NCBI GenBank assembly: GCA_023227645.1
Contig: JALNVJ010000092.1
Location: 1 to 6,523 of the forward strand
Reading direction: 5' to 3'
Origin: Bacteroidales bacterium
GTDB taxonomy: Bacteria; Bacteroidota; Bacteroidia; Bacteroidales; P3
DNA: 6,523 bases
Part shown: piece after piece, positions 6,401-6,523 of the stretch
Layout: each line of letters starts with the position of its first letter
Numbering within the stretch: the first letter of the stretch is position 1
Program-made: the position numbers and the translations under genes
The notes under the pieces: model-generated
The model's input: only the letters and a program-made list of their open reading frames with translations
Databases searched by the model: none
What the model was told of the DNA's origin: nothing

Positions 6401-6523
6401 TTGTTATTGTTGGGGGACTAACGGTTTCTACCCTTGTAACCCTTATTTTTATTCCTGCACTATATGCGGTATTTGCGTCAAGAGAAGTGAAAACCTACCG
6501 CAATAAACATAGAATTAAATTAA
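3409..6523 (+). CDS. RND-family inner-membrane efflux transporter, HAE1/AcrB-like (3' end cut by the window)
   Basis: The frame is open from the ATG at 3409 to the window edge with no stop: 1038 complete codons plus one base. The family usually has about 1020-1060 residues, so only a short tail is missing. The TAA at 6521-6523 is out of frame. It is a proton-driven antiporter, working as a trimer. TM1 (about 12-31) is followed by a large periplasmic domain with PEIEMNQAIVIVTYPGAS, then TM2-TM6 (about 332-488), TM7 (about 529-548), a second periplasmic domain, and TM8-TM12 (about 867-1022). Proton-relay residues are present: Asp399 and Asp400 in GMVVDDAIVVLEN (TM4), Lys934 in IVVKNGIVLVDY (TM10), and Arg964 and Thr971 in RLRPVLMTT (AcrB Arg971 and Thr978). 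The double Asp without a following acidic residue fits HAE pumps better than CzcA-type metal pumps. A six-glycine run (665-670) precedes the fourth porter subdomain. AcrB's pocket phenylalanines do not appear conserved. Last gene seen in the operon. Confidence 0.95.
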   Translation, partial: MKIYESSVRKPVATAIIFVAIVVLGLFSLNKLSIDMLPEIEMNQAIVIVTYPGASAEDVENNVSKTLESTLSTVSDLKKIKSTSKENTAVITVEFNWGTDIDAAVNDMRDKIEMVKSFLPDGCSNPIIMKLSTDMMPVAIYSATSEESSEALYKILEDGVANPLNRISGVGSVSISGAPQREISINVDPQKLEAYHLTIEQIGAAIAKENINTPGGSIDIGSETYSLRIEGEMKESSLLNDIVVSNYGGKTVFIKDIAIVRDSVQEKAQESFVNGRKGATLVIQKQTGANSVDVVTKIREELPKITKNLPKDIKFEEVMNTTDNIENSIRSLVTTVLLAFLFVVIVVMFFLGQWRASLIIMLTIPIALISSFIYLLLTGNTLNIISLSALSIAIGMVVDDAIVVLENITTHIEKGSRPREAAIYGTNEVGVAVVATTLTILAVFLPFTMMGGMAGIMFSQLGWIVSIVMVVSTISALTLTPMLSSLLLKKEEKNSKSRFKKIYAPIKRGLDKLDNSYSKALTWVVRHKTVTIILGVLIFAGSISLALGIGTEFIPASDNGQISGDFQLPIGANSERAKVIAKKFEASIKKQYPEINTISYTVGIPAEDDNNTWAQMQTSGSNYVAFRIKLNSLSKRKRDIFEISEGIRAELASYPELYKYKVEAGGGGGGMTSGSNVAIEVLGYDFEETEKIAKNIKGKMEKTKGFRDVTISREDYIPQYQVEFDREKLALNGLDVATASAFIRNRMNGMTASLFREDGEEYKIKVRYNKENRESIEDIENISIVNQTGKSIRLSEIARVVERFAPPSIERQDRERIITVGATLYGETLDIATASIQAEIDKMEIPSNVGIQIGGTIEEQKESFADMGLLSLLIIMLVYFVMAAQFESLRYPFIIMFSIPFALTGVLISLFITGGTINLMSAIGSIMLIGIVVKNGIVLVDYINLNRERGMNISSAVINGGKSRLRPVLMTTATTVLGMIPMAIGLGEGSEMWQPMGVVIVGGLTVSTLVTLIFIPALYAVFASREVKTYRNKHRIKL

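Noticed and set aside
6521..6523. TAA at the window end as stop of the transporter gene
   Set aside because: It is in a different frame: the transporter frame reads ATT AAA TTA A at the edge, so the gene continues beyond the window.

Overview
The window looks like part of a low-GC chromosome from the Bacteroidota, probably a Bacteroidales-like organism. The evidence is the AT-rich codon choice, the absence of Shine-Dalgarno sequences before all four full gene starts, a promoter matching the Bacteroidota TTG-N19-TAnnTTTG form, and protein sequences of Bacteroidota type. The taxonomic call is inference, because the window holds no rRNA or other marker gene.

Layout. Positions 1-120 are the 3' end of an unrecognised plus-strand gene, closed by a strong intrinsic terminator (145-172). 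Positions 173-323 are intergenic. They hold an imperfect hairpin (177-225), a degenerate AATC repeat ending in two AATCTGT copies (201-243), a promoter (265-295) and an operator-like palindrome (298-318). Four plus-strand genes follow: a TetR/AcrR-family regulator (324-947), a TolC-family outer membrane channel (956-2302), a lipoprotein-type periplasmic adaptor (2382-3389) and an RND inner-membrane transporter (3409 to the window edge, open at its 3' end). Gaps between the genes are 8, 79 and 19 bases. The 79-base gap is largely a 7-bp tandem repeat of consensus AGTAARA. No terminator is visible inside the block, so it is most simply one operon read from the promoter at 265-295.

How the genes work together. 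The transporter takes up substrates in the periplasm or inner membrane, powered by proton entry through Asp399/Asp400 (TM4) and Lys934 (TM10). The adaptor, tethered by a lipidated Cys18, bridges it to the channel, which crosses the outer membrane. The regulator lies first and would probably repress the whole operon, itself included, by binding the palindrome over the predicted transcription start. The substrate cannot be read from sequence. The pocket positions that carry a phenylalanine cluster in AcrB appear non-aromatic here, so drug specificity like AcrB's should not be assumed.

This is a recognisable kind of locus, and I found no previously undescribed system in it. The parts most worth a second look are non-coding: the heptamer array that begins inside the last codons of the channel gene, the intergenic AATCTGT repeat, and the promoter-operator arrangement.
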